Shown here in pieces: positions 11,299 to 22,550 of a DNA stretch of 64,000 nt (position 1 is the first letter of the stretch; each line of letters starts with the position of its first letter). The notes under the pieces were generated by a model. It did no database searches and had not been told where the DNA came from. It saw only the letters and a program-made list of their open reading frames with translations. Source of the DNA: Fremontodendron californicum (lineage: Eukaryota; Streptophyta; Magnoliopsida; Malvales; Malvaceae); the NCBI GenBank assembly GCA_030761205.1, contig JAULJL010000035.1, forward strand, positions 10,806,001 through 10,870,000. Direction: 5' to 3'. Both the position numbers and the translations under genes were made by a program.

Positions 11299-11442
11299 CT
11301 TCAATTTATTGTTTTAAAAAAAAATAAAAAAAGGGAAAAAGAGAAAATAGAAAAAAAAAGATAAAAAGAAAAAAAGAAAAAAAAAAGAAAAAAAAGAAAA
11401 AAATGAAAAATAGAAAATGAAAAAAATGAAAATGAAAAAGAA
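11299..11442 (+). repeat. A/G-rich low-complexity tract
   Basis: Around 140 bases that are almost entirely A and G on the plus strand (runs of A broken by single G or T). It sits between the tandem array and the polypurine tract of element A. It may have grown by polymerase slippage. No coding content. Confidence 0.75.
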
Positions 11443-11535
11443 ACCCCTTTTCCTTTCCTTCACATGTGATGTCACTGACCGTACAAAATTAGTGTCGGTT
11501 TATCTTTGCCTGATTCCTGATTCTCAGCAATAGCC

Positions 11536-11548
11536 AAAGAGGGGCAGC
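11536..11548 (+). promoter_or_regulatory. Polypurine tract of element A
   Basis: AAAGAGGGGCAGC lies directly before the TGTAGACACC start of the 3' LTR. It is the expected plus-strand priming site. The same sequence, reverse-complemented, precedes the LTRs of B (36577) and C (61528). Confidence 0.85.
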
Positions 11549-11689
11549 TGTAGACACCTAATTTTGTCCGGACCACTAAACAGGTATGTTTTCTTCCCAT
11601 ATTGATGTTCCCAAGTGTAAAAAGACTGTTTTCATCCTGCAGGTGGTACTCCGAGACTTAGTTTAAGAGGGCGAGCACAAAAAGTCAAA

Positions 11690-11770
11690 CTTGAAAAAAA
11701 GTCAACCCCAAAAAAAAGTCAACCCCGAAAAAGTCAACCCCAGAAAGTCAACTACTGAAAAAGTCAACCC
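11690..11770 (-). promoter_or_regulatory. Cluster of six W-box (TTGACT) motifs at the U3 start of element A
   Basis: AAGTCAA (reverse complement TTGACTT) occurs six times at about 13-17-bp spacing, mostly as AAAAGTCAACCC. A seventh copy lies near 12022. TTGACT is the core bound by plant WRKY transcription factors. Elements B (36400-36446) and C (61340-61397) keep reduced versions of the cluster. The motif match is direct; a stress-responsive role is inferred. Confidence 0.6.
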
Positions 11771-12309
11771 ACTTTCAAAATCAAGATTTTAAGTTCAATT
11801 GAAAAATGGCAAAAGAATTTTGATAATCCGAGGTCTACATTGAAAGATATGGAGTTCGGAAGTTGGGATTTGGAGATTCAGTAGAAAAGAAACCCTAATC
11901 CGAGAAATTTGGGGAAAAGTGCTTAAACGATCAAACTGGTCGGAATTGAAGGTTCCAAATGAAAGATAAGCACTGACTACGGGTAATGGAGAAGTCACTT
12001 GCAAGAAAAACCGAAAGAAAAGTCAATCCGGGAGAAAACCGAGAATTAGGGTTTTTAGTGGATTTCGGTGAAATCGGGAAGAATCACAGAAATGGCCCGA
12101 CTTGTTAAGACCAAAGCCCCCAATGGATGAAGAATGGTTAAAAAGGATGGCCCAAGGCTCAGATTGAAGAAAATCTGAAAATCGGATTTGTTTTGAGCAA
12201 AACCGGGTTTCGGAGGTAAAAGGGCAAAATTGGAAAAATTTGGGAAAAATAGCAAATGGACTCCGAAAATTATGGAAAATTTGTCAATCTCATTCTTAAA
12301 TCATTTGAA

Positions 12310-12830
12310 GGAGATTGGCGAAAGAAAATCTTGATTCCGAGTTCGTTTGCAAAATGGCCAAATCCCGGGCTTCTTATGCAGTAATTCAAAAAGGAAAATC
12401 TCGGAAAAATAGCAAATGGACTCCAAAAATTCTGAAATTTGGCAAATCTCATTTTTAAATTATTTGGAAGAGATTGGCGAAAGAAAATCTTGATTCCGAG
12501 TTCGTTTGCAAAATGGCCAAATCCCGGGCCTCCTATGCAGTAATTCAAGCCGATAAATCCCGAAAAAATACCAAATGAGCTCCAAAAATTATGAAAACTT
12601 CCAGATCACACTTTTTAATTATTTTGAAGAGATTGGTGAAGAAAAATCTTGATTTGGAGCTCGTTTAAAAAATGGTAAAATGTAGGGGCATAAAAGGGCA
12701 TTTTTGGGAAGAAAAAAATCCAAATAAATAGCAAACGGACTCGGATAATTTTGAAAACTTCCAGAACTCAATATTTTATTATTTTGGAAGTATTAAAAAA
12801 TAAAAATTGAATGTGGAGTCCGTTTGATAT
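12310..12830 (+). repeat. About 159-bp direct repeats in U3 of the element A LTR
   Basis: GAGATTGGCG recurs at 12311, 12470 and (as GAGATTGGTG) 12629, a spacing of 159. A more diverged unit follows near 12788. Each unit carries CGAGTTCGTTTGCAAAATGG or a variant. Elements B (35.35-35.95 kb) and C (60.3-60.9 kb) hold the same repeats in reverse orientation. The unit length is a multiple of three, so antisense reading gives long repetitive ORFs without coding meaning. Direct U3 repeats just upstream of a TATA box suggest enhancer units. Confidence 0.8.
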
Positions 12831-13206
12831 TTACTTGCATCCGGGGGGCAAAATGGTCATTTCACCCAAGCAACCGAAAAGGGCTTTTTTTGGCCCTTCA
12901 AAAAATCAGAGTTGGGCTGGAAAAGAGATGTGCTGGCATACCCAAGCCCAAAGAAAGGAGGAAGCTTCTAATTTTTTTTTTTAATCAAGTGGTTAAAAAT
13001 CAAGAGTTAGTTAACCATTCTCTTTGATCAAGCCATGGTGATTAAACCACATAGGTTAAGAAAGATGTCAACATTATTTTTGCATAGCTGTAATTTGAGA
13101 GGGCTGAGATGCTAATCTAAAGGTGGTAATTTCATGACTTTTCATCTTGAATTATTGGCCATTTGATGGAAATTAGGTTACACAAAAATGACAACATCTT
13201 GGAGGC

Positions 13207-13213
13207 TATATAA
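13207..13213 (+). promoter_or_regulatory. TATA box of the element A LTR promoter
   Basis: TATATAA in a GC-flanked context (GGCTATATAACC). Transcription would begin near 13240 in this copy. It is the best TATA candidate in the LTR, and its placement divides the LTR into about 1.7 kb U3 and 2.9 kb R-U5. Confidence 0.6.
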
Positions 13214-14521
13214 CCATGCATTAAGGCTAGCCCTAAGGAGGGGGGAGGCAGATTTTGGTTTCTTCTTTTCCATTTTGGCTGATTTCTCTTAGTTTTTCTT
13301 AGTTTTTATCTTCTTGGTTGAGAGCAAAAAAAGAAAAGTTTAGAAATAAAGGAAAGTTTGAAGAGAAAAGCTTGAAATATTAGCTTCTTGAGGTTGCTCT
13401 TGAGCACCAACTCTTGCACTTTCATTTTCTATTCTTGTTTTTTGCTATTTTAATCTCTACTTGGTGAGTTTTCATTTTAAAATAATGTTTCTTGTTCTTC
13501 CTTCATTTCCTTTCTTAAGTATATTTTTTTTTACATTTTGTTTTTACAATAAACTCACCATGGCCAAATGGCCTACATTATTTATTTTAAGTTGTTGTTT
13601 CAATTCATTTTACCATATTGTTTATGCTATTTTCTTTGTTTTTGATGTTTTAAGTGTTATGTTATTTCATGTTCTTAAGTTATATTTAATTTGGTTGCTT
13701 TGTTTGTTGCCATTTATGTCTTAGATATCATGTTTTTGCATTTTTAATTTTCTGTTTTCATGTTGTTTAAATTTGAGCATGTTTTAGAGTTAGCATATTA
13801 AGTGTTTGTGAAAATGCTTGTGTGATTCTTTGCATGATTCTTGTTTTATATCTTAGTGAGCATGTTTTAGATTTGGTATATTAGGTGTTTGTGAAAATGC
13901 TTGTGTGATTTTTGTGTTATGACTTAGTTTTTCATGCTAGCATACCAAGTGTTTGTGAAAATGCCATGCTTGTTGGAGCTTGGGGCCATTTGGCTACTCC
14001 ATGTGTTTTGCATTGTGTGTTGTATTTTTTGTCATGCTAGTTGTTAGGTTTTTGCATTTGCATGATATTTGGTTGGATTTTTGAATTAAGCATGCCTTGT
14101 GTTTGTGAAAATGCCATGCATGTCTTAGGTCTAGGTTACATTAAATGCCATGCAAGTTCATGTTAGGTCTAGGCCATATTATTTATGTCATGCATTTTCC
14201 TTACATTTAGGTTTAGATCCATGCATTTCATGCATTATGTTTGCTGCATTGTTTCATGCATTTCATGTTCATGCCACTTGAATAATGACTTGAGCCAATT
14301 AATGGTTCAAGATCATGCTCTCTTGAGCACACTTGTGGAAAATTAAGTTTGTCAAATTGATTACTCTACCTTTGTGATTTTTTTTATTTAGCCAATTTTT
14401 ATCTAACTTTCAAAGAGTCCTAGCTACTGCTTTCAAGTCATTTTATGAGTTTCAAATATTTTTACTTTGGTTTTTAAATGATTTTATCAAAAGCAAAAAT
14501 GTGTTGGCAAAGAAGTTTTTT

Positions 14522-14938
14522 TTTTCTCCTCCAAAAACTCGTACATCTATGATTTTTCTGGGAATTCATCTTTGATCAGAAAATTAAGCCGATTTTTTTT
14601 CGTGTAGTTTTACATGTCCTGAGTCTCCAGTATTGTTTTTAGAATTTTTGGAATTTTTAAAAATAGGATAAAAAATCGTGGATTAAAACTGGACAGTGGA
14701 GTCAGAATTGAATTTAAAGAAAAACAAAGCAGTTTTTTCTCCTCCAAAAACTCGTACATCTCTGGTTTTTCTGGGAATTCATCTTTGATCAAAAAATTAA
14801 GCCGATTTTTTCTCGTATAGTTTTATATGTCCTGAGTCTCCAGTATTTTTTTTTAGAATTTTTGGAATTTTTAAAAATAGGGTAAAAAATCGTGTATTAA
14901 AACTGGACAGTGGAGTCAGAATTGAATTTAAAGAAAAA
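14522..14938 (+). repeat. 213-bp tandem duplication, 3' LTR copy
   Basis: Second LTR's copy of the duplication described at 901-1317; units start at 14522 and 14735. Confidence 0.85.
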
Positions 14939-16149
14939 CCAATTTTCTGTTTTGGTTAATTTACTTAGAGTGGGCTGATTAGGAGGGTTAGATACTGACT
15001 TAGGATGATTTCTAAGCCCTTTTAAACTCTAAAAATGGTTTTTCAAATCCCGGGTTAAGGGTAGTCAAGTCCGGATTTTTTAAACTTAGGAAATTAGAAC
15101 CATTTAAAAATTTTTAGCCCAGTTTTTATTGTTAATTCAAGCTTTTCAAAATTGTTTTCAAACAATCACAAAGTATTTTGGTTTTAGAATATTTAATTTG
15201 ACATATTTTCCTAAGGTAGCCGGATATCTTTTTAGATATACGGATTTCCTTAATTAAAGGAAAAAAATACATTTCATGCATTGCATTTTTATTTTCGTGC
15301 ATATTATATGATAGCATTATTTTATTCTATGTCATTTAAATTATATGCCATACCATTCATATTTGTCATGTCATTTAGGTTGCATTATATTATTTAGACT
15401 TTACTATGTCATTTTATTTATGTCATGCATATACATATTCATTTATTTTAAATGTTTGCAAAAGATAATGGTTTTCAATAAAAATAAAGATATTCCCGAG
15501 TTAAAATAATTCATGAGTTCTCTACCGGGTTTGCTGGAGGGAATATCATCAATTATCATTAATAAAGGAATATCTTTCTTTCAAAAAAAAAAAAGAGAAT
15601 GATTCGGAAAGTTTTCCAAAACTAATAAAAATTTCTATATTTTGCCACGTTTGTTGGGGAATATAGGAAAATTTTGAATTTATAAATTCCGGATCATTTT
15701 CAATAAAAAATGGAATTATTTTTAAATTGGGAATTAACTTGAAATACTAAATTTAAAACCAACTTTTTACCGAGACTTGAGATAACACACGATTAATAAG
15801 GTACCGATTTATACGGGCGTTGTGGGGGTGCTAATCCTTCCCCACACGTAACCGACTCCCGAACCCGCTTCTTTGATTTCTCTGGTTTAAAACGCAGACT
15901 TGAAATTGGTTTTTAAAATGTTTTAATTAATTTTTAAAATATTTTATAAAACCGGTTTTAATAGGTGGCCGATCACACCTAGCTAAAAAAGATTGGTGGC
16001 GACTCCATGTCTTTTTTAAGGTCATTTTCAAAACCTTCATTTTTCTAGAGGAATTAAGTCGACTTTTCCTCGGTTTTTTTTAATGTCACGCTTAACGAAT
16101 AAGAAAGTCTTGCGATGAGACTCGTCGTTATTTTTTTTAGGTTGCGACA

Positions 16150-16716
16150 ACTTAGATATAGTGATATGTTTGCATTATTAACAGTGTATTTCTTGTCTAA
16201 TCTGATTGGCTCTAGGGTATATACCAACACTCATAACCAAAACCAAAGCTCTTTTAATTGGAGACTTATTGAGTCACTCAAGGTTACACTTTTACACGAG
16301 TATGTTTTCATTATGAGTAATGGGTCTTACTTAACTAATGTATTATAGTTCAGATGTGTCACACTTGACTATAAGGACATTAGAGGCAATGGTTACGTGA
16401 AATGCATATGATGTATTTGACAAAGCGTTGCCACCTAATTGATCTAAGAGTTGCATAGAGATGCAATTGGTAAGCTATGTTACCTACCCAATTAGTTCTA
16501 TAATGGCTTGTTGAGTCACTCAAGGTCAAAATAAGATGAAAGAGGTCGCTCACTAAGAAATTTAAAAATTAAATTTCTCGAAATAGTATAGGAGGACTAT
16601 TATTTTGATAAAATAGTGAGAATAATCATTTAAGATTTTAAAACCTTATCTTAATGATTATATATAGTCACATAAAAACTTGTATGCTTTGGTTTATATA
16701 TAGGATATAAATCATC
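16150..16716 (+). other. Probable 5' non-coding part of a Copia-like remnant
   Basis: AT-rich DNA that borders element A on its right and leads into the Copia-like gag remnant. The words GAGTCACTCAAGGT occur twice (about 16271 and 16513). No ORF is credible and no clear primer binding site is visible. It is probably the LTR or leader of the remnant, cut off on the left by element A. Confidence 0.4.
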
Positions 16717-17203
16717 ATGGTAAACAACATGTCACTCATAGCATTTTAGATGCAAACAAGCTTACTGGCCCAAATATTTTTGATTGGTTTCGCAATTTAA
16801 AAATTGTTTTAAAACGAGAAAATAAGGCATATGTCCTAGATGATTCAATCCCTAATGTACCTGCTGCAAATGCTAGTCTAGCAGATAGGGAAGCCTATTA
16901 GGTCTTTGAAGAAGATCTTGATCAATCCACATGTGTGATGTTGGCTAGTATGGTTCCAGATCTCCAAAAGCAGCATGAGACCGCCAATGCACAAGAGATC
17001 ATCATGAACCTTAGAGAATTGTTCGATAAGGAAAGTCGCACTAAGAAGTCTGACATCTCTAAGGAAATGTTCCAAGCTAAGATGTCTGAAGGTAGCCCAG
17101 TGAGGCCTCATTTGCTCAAGATGATCAATTGTTCGAACCTAAGTATTGACTTAGTACTTTCTTCACTGCTTGAAAGCTATTCAGAATTCGTGTTAAACTT
17201 CAA
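16717..17203 (+). pseudogene. Copia-type gag pseudogene, 5' part
   Basis: From about 16748 one frame encodes a typical Copia gag start (ANKLTGPN, then FDWFRNLKIVL and YVLDDSIP). It continues through MLASMVPDLQKQHE, NLRELFDKESR and SYSEFVLNFN. A frame shift separates the ATG region (16717/16729) from this frame. An in-frame TAG breaks it near 16900. The reading is then cut at 17203 by an inserted LTR and resumes at about 19016. It is non-functional. In intact relatives this protein forms the Copia-type capsid. Confidence 0.8.
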
Positions 17204-19009
17204 TGATGCACCCAAAAGAGTGTATCTTTATTTAACCTTGCACTAAAAAGATCAATTGTAAGTATAGTAGTTAGCAAGGGTCGAGTCCTCAGGGATTGGG
17301 TTTTAGTTTAAGAATTATTAGTCTAAAACCTAAATTCAAAGAAAACAAAATAAAAGGGGAGGTTTTTAAAATCAATTTAAACTAAAGACTTATAATCAAA
17401 AAAGAAAGCAAGTAAATATGAAGTAATCAAATATTAGAAAAATATGGTTAAGGTTTCATTCTCCACCACTAGACATCATTAAGAATCAATTTCATATCTA
17501 TCAACATTAATTAGCTATCAAAGTTAACAACCGTAGATAACAACAAGCTCTGTTACCCCAATCTTTCCTTAGTTTGTCGTTAAATAGAACAAGCTCTCTA
17601 TTTAATCTCTAACTATCAAACAACCTAGAATAAGCTCTCTAAGTTCAATTTAATAGCAGCTTTATGATGAGAAAGATAGGTTGATCTAAGCAACAAACAC
17701 ATAAGCTCGGATTGTTCAACTTAGGTTATGTTCCACTTTGCAATTATTGAAAACTTGACCATAATCATTAATCACAAATTGCCACTTATGAATAGGAAAT
17801 CAAGACAATTACACGGATCAAGACTCCTAAACTAGCATTAGACAATTATCAAGATTTATCTAGTTGGCCACCTAAACAAATCAAAACATCATCATGAACA
17901 ATTTTAATGGAAGAACATAAGCAACTTTGATAGAAAACAATGATAGATAGATTCTGAAAATTAATTACATAACATGTATGGGCCTTTGAAATCACCCTTA
18001 ACCAAAGAAAAGTTTAGCCTAGCATAGGCATTGTAAACATAAACATAAAATTAAAGAGAATCTAAGAAGAAAATAAAAGAAAGAAAGAAGAAGAAGAATA
18101 TTAATTATCCAGCCTCTTGCTCTCTCAAAACAGAGAAACAAAGAAGACATCAGAATTTGATGCTTGGGGAAGTGTCAATTTCGTATGCCCCCTTGGTCTC
18201 TATTTATAGGCAATAGCTAGGGCATCAAACAAGTGAATTTCATCTCTCTCCCTTCAATAAATGCTGACTTGTGGCTAAAGTTAAGGAAAAGTGGCTGACT
18301 TTTGTGTTTTAAGGAAAGATATAAGCCTTGGCAGCCAAATTTTAATAAAGTAGGAAAGTTTTAGTCAAAGCACTCTTTAATGAAGAGAGATTATATTCTT
18401 GCAGCCAAAGTAAGTGTAAGGAAGGAAAGTCTTAGCTGATTTAATTCTCCTACTTTGACTAGGATTAGCTTTAAGGAAAGATACTTGCAATTAATGCAAG
18501 TTGACAGCCACTAATCCTTCTTTGGCAAGGATAAACTTAAATGTCAACTAGGGTATTAAGAAAAAGTTTTCATTTACGGCTAGGGTTTTTTTTCTGCCAC
18601 TAGGGTTTTTAGGGAGATATTCCAATGCCGATTTGGATGACCATTTCTTATCCGATTTAGGCGTATGACCAGCCGTTGGAAAGGTAATCAAGTGATCTTA
18701 AAAAGTCAAGAAGGAAGTTTCTTCGAATAAAGAGTCTAAAATCATGTTTTCATAGAAACAAGCTCCGGAGGTCAAATCTGTCTTTTTGCTTTGCACCAAG
18801 AATTTGATCTTTTTGACTCCCAACTCTTTTTCCATCTTGTGATTGTGATTTTGTAAGCTCTTTAACATCCTAATTGACATGTTTTGACTTCATCTCCTCC
18901 AAAATACCTACAAAGCATAAAAACCTAGTAAAATGTCAAGGAAGTAAGAATTAAAGCACAAAGTATAAAGAAATTAAATAGGAAAATGTATGAAATTAAG
19001 CACTTATCA
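17204..19009 (-). mobile_element. Solo LTR inserted in the Copia gag remnant
   Basis: Read on the minus strand it starts TGATAAGTGCTTAATTTCAT (from 19009) and ends GGGTGCATCA at 17204, giving TG and CA ends. Its ends resemble those of the Athila-type element D (TGATAACTCG at the start, CACCATCA at the end). A TATAAATA box lies in the middle. Copia gag continues directly on both sides, so no internal region remains, which makes it a solo LTR. The five bases on each side (TTCAA and AATTA) do not match, so boundaries could be off by a few bases or the LTR arose by recombination between elements. Confidence 0.65.
18201..18208 (-). promoter_or_regulatory. TATA box in the solo LTR
   Basis: Plus-strand TATTTATA reads TATAAATA on the minus strand, about 800 bp into the LTR. 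This supports the minus orientation assigned to the LTR. Confidence 0.5.
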
Positions 19010-19340
19010 AATTAACATGAACCGCATAGAGGCAACTATTTCGGTGTTGTTGAATATGCTTTCACAGCTCAAAAAGACCATTAACAAGGAGAAGGCCAGT
19101 ATCCATCTTGTTTCTTCCTCCGAGGGAAAGAAATAGAAGAAGAAGTTCTTCAAGAAATCTAAAAGGGATGGGGCTTCTACCTGAAAGGCTTTAAAGCATG
19201 TTGGTGGAGTGAAGAAAGATAAAGAGAATGACAAGGGGACATGCCATCATTGCAGTAAACCTGGGAATTGGAGGTGAAACTACAAGTTTTACATCGAGAC
19301 TGTGAAAGGAAAGAAACTTAAAGAAGTTTCTACTTCAGGT
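19010..19340 (+). pseudogene. Copia-type gag pseudogene, 3' part with zinc knuckle
   Basis: Resumes the reading lost at 17203: MNRIEATISVLLNMLSQLKK, a lysine-rich linker, then a zinc knuckle CHHCSKPGNWR near 19237-19275. In-frame stops fall in the linker (near 19135 and 19182) and just after the knuckle (near 19276), where relatives have a sense codon. The histidine expected in CX2CX4HX4C is an asparagine in GNW, and the last cysteine is lost. No protease or polymerase follows. Confidence 0.75.
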
Positions 19341-21065
19341 ATGCTATTAATTATTACATTCTCATTCCATTTGATGTATGATATCTTATGAAAATTGTTC
19401 TATTATATGTATGACACATTTTAGGAACCAAAGATAAAGAGGAATGAGAAGGACCAAGGAGGTGGAAACCTTAGTTGATGATTGATCAAGCTTGCCGGCG
19501 TATGATGAGTTGTTTTTGAGAAATAATTTAATTGTTTTGGATATGGTTTTGTTAAACATTGGATGTTTTTGGTTTGGTGTTATAGCCAAATGCCTTTTTT
19601 AGGATGTTTTCTTTTGGTCTTATAGCCAACCTTTGTATATTTAGACATATACTTTTTACTAGCATTGGATGTTATGCTATTTACTTTTTCCTTTTACAAA
19701 TCATATCATTATTGGATTTTGTTCCATACTTTTTGTCTTTTTATAATCGTAGTTACTTTAGAAACTTGCATAATTGATAATTATATATTAAGTAATATGA
19801 ATTCTTAAATCACAAAGAATAAGAATAAAGTATAAAGATACTTGTAGTCTTTTCTATTATGAATCAAAAGGATATTATTCACATGACTTAAGAATAATTA
19901 TGAGATAAGTCATTGCTTAATTATTCATCATAAGATTAGGAAGACTTTTAGTGTAAAAGGCATTCTAGTTAAGATGTAAGATCCTAATTAAGATTGCTTA
20001 GAAATAAATGGTAGATAATTATCATAAGAAATTCATATGAGATGAATTAAATGAACATAAGATGTTTATGTAAAGCCTCAATAGTCGAATATCATTAAAT
20101 GTATTAACCTAAACATTTGAAAAGATTACAAATTGTAATAGTAAAATAAACATTCATATGAGATATGAGATGATTAGTTTTAAGATTACAAAAATGCATT
20201 CAAAATAAGTTTTGAATTCATATCCCAAGTGATGTAAATGAGTTTACTTAGTTGTATTTCTGCACATGTTAGAAACACTAGGAGCATTATGACCCTTTAA
20301 TTGTTAAAGATCATAAGTATATTTTGTAATTCAAACTTCATACTTAAGATGTATGAGCAATCACTCCACAATGATTCATAGATTTAGTAGGATGCATTGC
20401 GATGCATTACACATAAGACATGAGTCTACTAAACAAATAATATGAGACATTGGAATATGATATCAAGCTTGGATAAGTATTCAAATAGTTGAAATTTATC
20501 AAGAAGATGAGATATCAATTATGCACATGTGAAGGTTAGTAAGAGTGTTATAATTAACACATGAATAATGTATATGAGATACATTATTAGTAAGAAAGTA
20601 AGCAATGATGCTATAATCTATAAGATTTAGCATTAATCATTGGCTTAGATGTTAAATGAGTTTAACATAGTAAGAGAATCCAATGACTACAAGTGACATA
20701 AAAGTCATGACGTAAATGAATCTGTCATTTGGCAACGTTCCAAATTGGAGAAGATTGAAAGTTTTATATCATATGTCGAATACAAACCTTTTGTTTAAAG
20801 CTACAAAAGGAAATACGTTTTGATCATTAACTCAATGAGCTAGTAAAAGACTCCTATAATTGTTAGAGTAACAACAGATCCATTGAGAAAGGAATCTGAG
20901 TCTCATTGTGATATGAATGAGTATTATGACTTTGATAATAGACATTATCAAGAGAATGTAACCAAGCATATTCTTATGCATATGTAATGAAGCTATGTCC
21001 ACATAGTTAATCGAAATAGTTCGGTATTGGATACGTTAGTGATTGGCTTAGTACAACTGAAAGAT
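19341..21065 (+). other. Non-coding stretch after the Copia-like gag
   Basis: 1.7 kb of AT-rich sequence without a supported ORF; no pol remnants seen. It may be the internal region of a gag-only Copia-type element that ends at a possible 3' LTR near 21066. Confidence 0.4.
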
Positions 21066-22550
21066 TATTGGAGTATGCCCTAAAGCCAATCGAATTTTGG
21101 ACAAGGAAATAATGCCAATAAGGCATATTAATCACTTATACAATATGTGATTAAAGGTTTTCCTTCATCATTAGTAAACAATAGTAAGAGTCACTAAGTA
21201 CTAATTGGATGAAGCCCATGTAATATATAGGTCTTGGAATGGAATTACAAAGAGTTATAATGATGGGATCCTTATGCATTAAAAGCCATGTTCCTAAAGT
21301 TGTTCCTTGTCATTATATTGTCAAGACAAGGCATTGACAATGCACAAATAATGGTACATGCTAAGCATTCTTACTTATGAAGTAAGCAATTGATCTCATA
21401 GATTGAAGTATAAAGATACTTAAGGATAACTTGTAAGAGCTTATTATGATAACAAGTTCACTGAACATGACCCACAATTAAAACTCCATTTGGTAGCTCA
21501 CTCTAGTTTCTATGGAAAGATTCTCATGTGTCAGTTGTGTATTATGTCATCTGACTTGTGATGTCAGGTTATCTTGTATGTAATTGTCATACTTTGATTT
21601 CATCTAAACGAGTCCTAACAAATGATACCTGGGTAGGGTATTTTTTGGTATGACATGAAGCATACGAAAATAAAATGAGTAGTCCAGAATGACTTTTTAA
21701 CATTTGGGTTGCCATGATGCCTTACAAGATGCCACTCATGGTCTTGAATATAAATTACTTGATCTTTCTTAGAACTTAGATTGTAATTTATATTTAATTT
21801 TCAACATGTTAAAAACATAGTCTACAAGGAGCAACTAAACATGATTTTATACTTAAGGCATGTAACACAACTCTTTTGTTGTTACACTTAAATCCTTCCA
21901 ATTCATCAAACAATTTAATTAAGTCTTTTCCGAAAATAATCAAATTTTTTCAATTAAGTTCAGTCCCATTTTATTTTATTTTTGTCACCTTATTGTGTGT
22001 AACCCATTAGATTTCCATCATATTGGTAATAAATATAAATTTAATTCTTGTTAGAACATTATTTGTAGTTATAGACCATGAGCGGCATCTAGCAATCCAT
22101 CATGGCCACCAAACTATTAGAAAAATCAATATGGTTTGACTAACCTTTCAATATACAATATGTCAGTGTAATTTGATCCATTCATCATATATCTTAAAAA
22201 GAGAGAAAGCACAATGTTTACTTTCTAATTCTTTCCATATTAGTCTTGCAACTTCTATATTAACTCCTCAAAATTGCCTTGGTCAAGGACTTCCTTGAGT
22301 TAATATAAGCTAGAAACAGACAAGATATGTCCCTCATATTACTTGAGGTGATGAATCTTCTCTAGGCTACTCATCTATATCCGTGTGCTTTCATGACACA
22401 CCTACAATTACCCTATTTAGACGTCTTTTATTAAAATCTATTTAAATGAAATCAAAGTGTGACAATTCACATACAAGATGACTTGATGTAAAAAATTATT
22501 ACACTATTGACACATGGGAATTTCATAGACGCTTGAATAAATACCTAATA
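21066..22550 (+). repeat. Possible degraded 3' LTR of the Copia-like remnant
   Basis: GAAAGAT followed by TATTGGAGTATGCCCTAAAG resembles the purine tract and LTR start of plant Copia elements (usually TGTTGG with ATGCCCTAAA). The right end was not found. No ORF is present. The right boundary given is only the point where the sequence turns to generic AT-rich spacer. Confidence 0.3.

Larger units (their letters stand above)
1..16149 (+). mobile_element. Element A: non-autonomous Tat/Ogre-like Ty3/gypsy LTR retrotransposon (5' end outside window)
   Basis: Bases 1-2526 reappear almost unchanged at 13621-16149, which defines a pair of LTRs. The right copy is complete (11549-16149, TGTAGACACC at the start, GTTGCGACA at the end). 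The left copy lacks its first 2.07 kb because the window begins inside it. Between them are a PBS three bases after the LTR, two gag-related ORFs, a tandem array and a polypurine tract, in the order expected for a plus-strand element. No protease, RT, RNase H or integrase can be found in the 9.0-kb internal region, so it is non-autonomous. The very long LTR, the PBS type and the gag sequence point to the Tat/Ogre group. Predicted full length is about 18.2 kb. A target duplication cannot be tested because the left flank is missing. Confidence 0.9.
11549..16149 (+). repeat. Element A 3' LTR, complete (4601 bp)
   Basis: Starts TGTAGACACC after the polypurine tract and ends GTTGCGACA, so it has the canonical TG and CA ends. 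U3 is about 1.7 kb and holds a W-box cluster (11690-11770), roughly 159-bp direct repeats (about 12.3-12.83 kb) and a TATA box (13207). The transcribed part is about 2.9 kb, unusually long. The right flank begins ACTTA, which should be the target duplication if the missing left flank matches. The flanking DNA is an older Copia-like remnant. Confidence 0.92.
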
